NCBI GenBank assembly: GCA_041399205.1
Contig: JAWKTK010000011.1
Span: 213,817-277,816 of the forward strand
From: JAGQOZ01 sp041399205
GTDB lineage: Bacteria; Planctomycetota; Planctomycetia; Pirellulales; Pirellulaceae
Length of the DNA: 64,000 bases
Reading direction: 5' to 3'
Shown here: positions 63,720 through 64,000 of the stretch, in pieces
How positions within the stretch are numbered: the stretch's first letter is position 1
How the letters are laid out: each line of letters opens with the position of its first letter
The notes under the pieces: generated by a model
What the model was told of the DNA's origin: nothing
Seen by the model: only the letters and a program-made list of their open reading frames with translations
The model's database searches: none
Position numbers and translations under genes: made by a program

Positions 63720-64000
63720 GTGTCGAACAAGAAGCCCGTCGCATTGATTACGGGTGCCAGCAAAGGGATTGGCAAAGGAATTGCCTTGGACTTGGCCGCC
63801 AATGGTTGGGATGTGGCCATTAATTATCACGGCGATGCAGACGGTGCCTCGCAAGCCGCCCAGGAAGCGGTGGATCGAGGTGCGCAGGCGTGGACCGTGC
63901 AAGCGGACGTTGGTTATGGCGAACAAGTACAACGCATGTTCGAATTTGTGCTGCAGGAAGCGGGCGGCATTCAACTGCTGGTAAACAACGCTGGCGTGCA
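63720..64000 (+). CDS. Short-chain dehydrogenase/reductase, N-terminal part (cut by window end)
   Basis: The GTG at 63720, with the ribosome site GGAAGG about 9 bases upstream, opens an SDR-type Rossmann fold: VALITGASKGIGKGIALDLA (the TGxxxGxG cofactor motif), NGWDVAINYHGDADGASQAA and QADVGYGEQVQRMFEFVLQE, then LLVNNAGV at the edge. The catalytic Ser-Tyr-Lys lies outside the window. It resembles 3-oxoacyl-ACP reductase or glucose-1-dehydrogenase-like enzymes; the substrate cannot be told. Confidence 0.92.
   Translation, partial: MSNKKPVALITGASKGIGKGIALDLAANGWDVAINYHGDADGASQAAQEAVDRGAQAWTVQADVGYGEQVQRMFEFVLQEAGGIQLLVNNAGV

Overview
The window looks like chromosomal DNA from a planctomycete, most likely of the Pirellula/Blastopirellula/Rhodopirellula type. 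The evidence is the set of families present: two DUF1501 proteins, a DUF1549/DUF1553 protein with a CxxCH site, a 1006-residue PVC-type dehydrogenase/cytochrome protein, a DUF1559 prepilin-like protein, a DUF1598 protein, a PEP-CTERM protein and many REP-associated (RAYT) transposase relics. No rRNA, tRNA or CRISPR array was seen.

Layout. Positions 1-7.7 kb hold a 5'-cut histidine kinase, a DUF1501 protein, two overlapping CNNM/HlyC-type membrane proteins, an ABC-2 permease and a zinc-ribbon membrane protein. At 7.8-10.7 kb a sugar-phosphate transferase gene behind a consensus sigma-54 promoter runs into an IS4-type transposase, and on the other side of the IS lies half of a DUF1501 gene. The two flanks are not halves of one gene, so this is a rearrangement (or a misjoin). 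At 10.7-23 kb come the DUF1549/DUF1553 gene, a gene-poor stretch with repeats and decayed genes, the PVC cytochrome gene and two paralogous TPR membrane proteins. Positions 23-33 kb are the core-like part: PEP-CTERM protein, sucCD with a strong terminator, a secreted phosphatase-methyltransferase fusion, an M20 amidohydrolase, a YbdK-type ligase, a sigma-70 factor and ribosomal protein S1.

Positions 33.5-42.5 kb are an accessory graveyard: five RAYT relics, one intact RAYT flanked by inverted GC-rich repeats, a truncated serine recombinase, a complete but frameshifted IS4-family element with 12-bp ends and an 11-bp target duplication, a 70-bp MITE-like repeat, and relics that look like toxin-immunity genes (an HG/ASC-dyad protein with a small lipoprotein, a SUKH/SMI1 tail, an immunity-like fragment). 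Positions 42.5-46.6 kb hold a prepilin-like gene and three broken chromosomal genes around a 33-bp minisatellite. Positions 46.7-64 kb are mostly intact: a Hint-domain protein, DUF1598 protein, FHA-GAF-sigma54 activator, two transsulfuration enzymes behind a leader with an intrinsic terminator, a CehA/McbA-like protein, a Gfo/Idh/MocA oxidoreductase, a Dabb protein, a 49-bp repeat array, an ABC exporter set and the start of an SDR gene.

Frameshifts are unusually common, including in genes that should be intact (FHA activator, glycosyltransferase, Gfo/Idh oxidoreductase, the gene before the ABC permease). Several sit at short G or C runs, so indel errors in the assembly are a serious alternative to real decay. 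No complete novel defence system was identified; the most interesting parts are the RAYT/REP/MITE structures at 33-42 kb and the small HG/ASC protein-lipoprotein pair.
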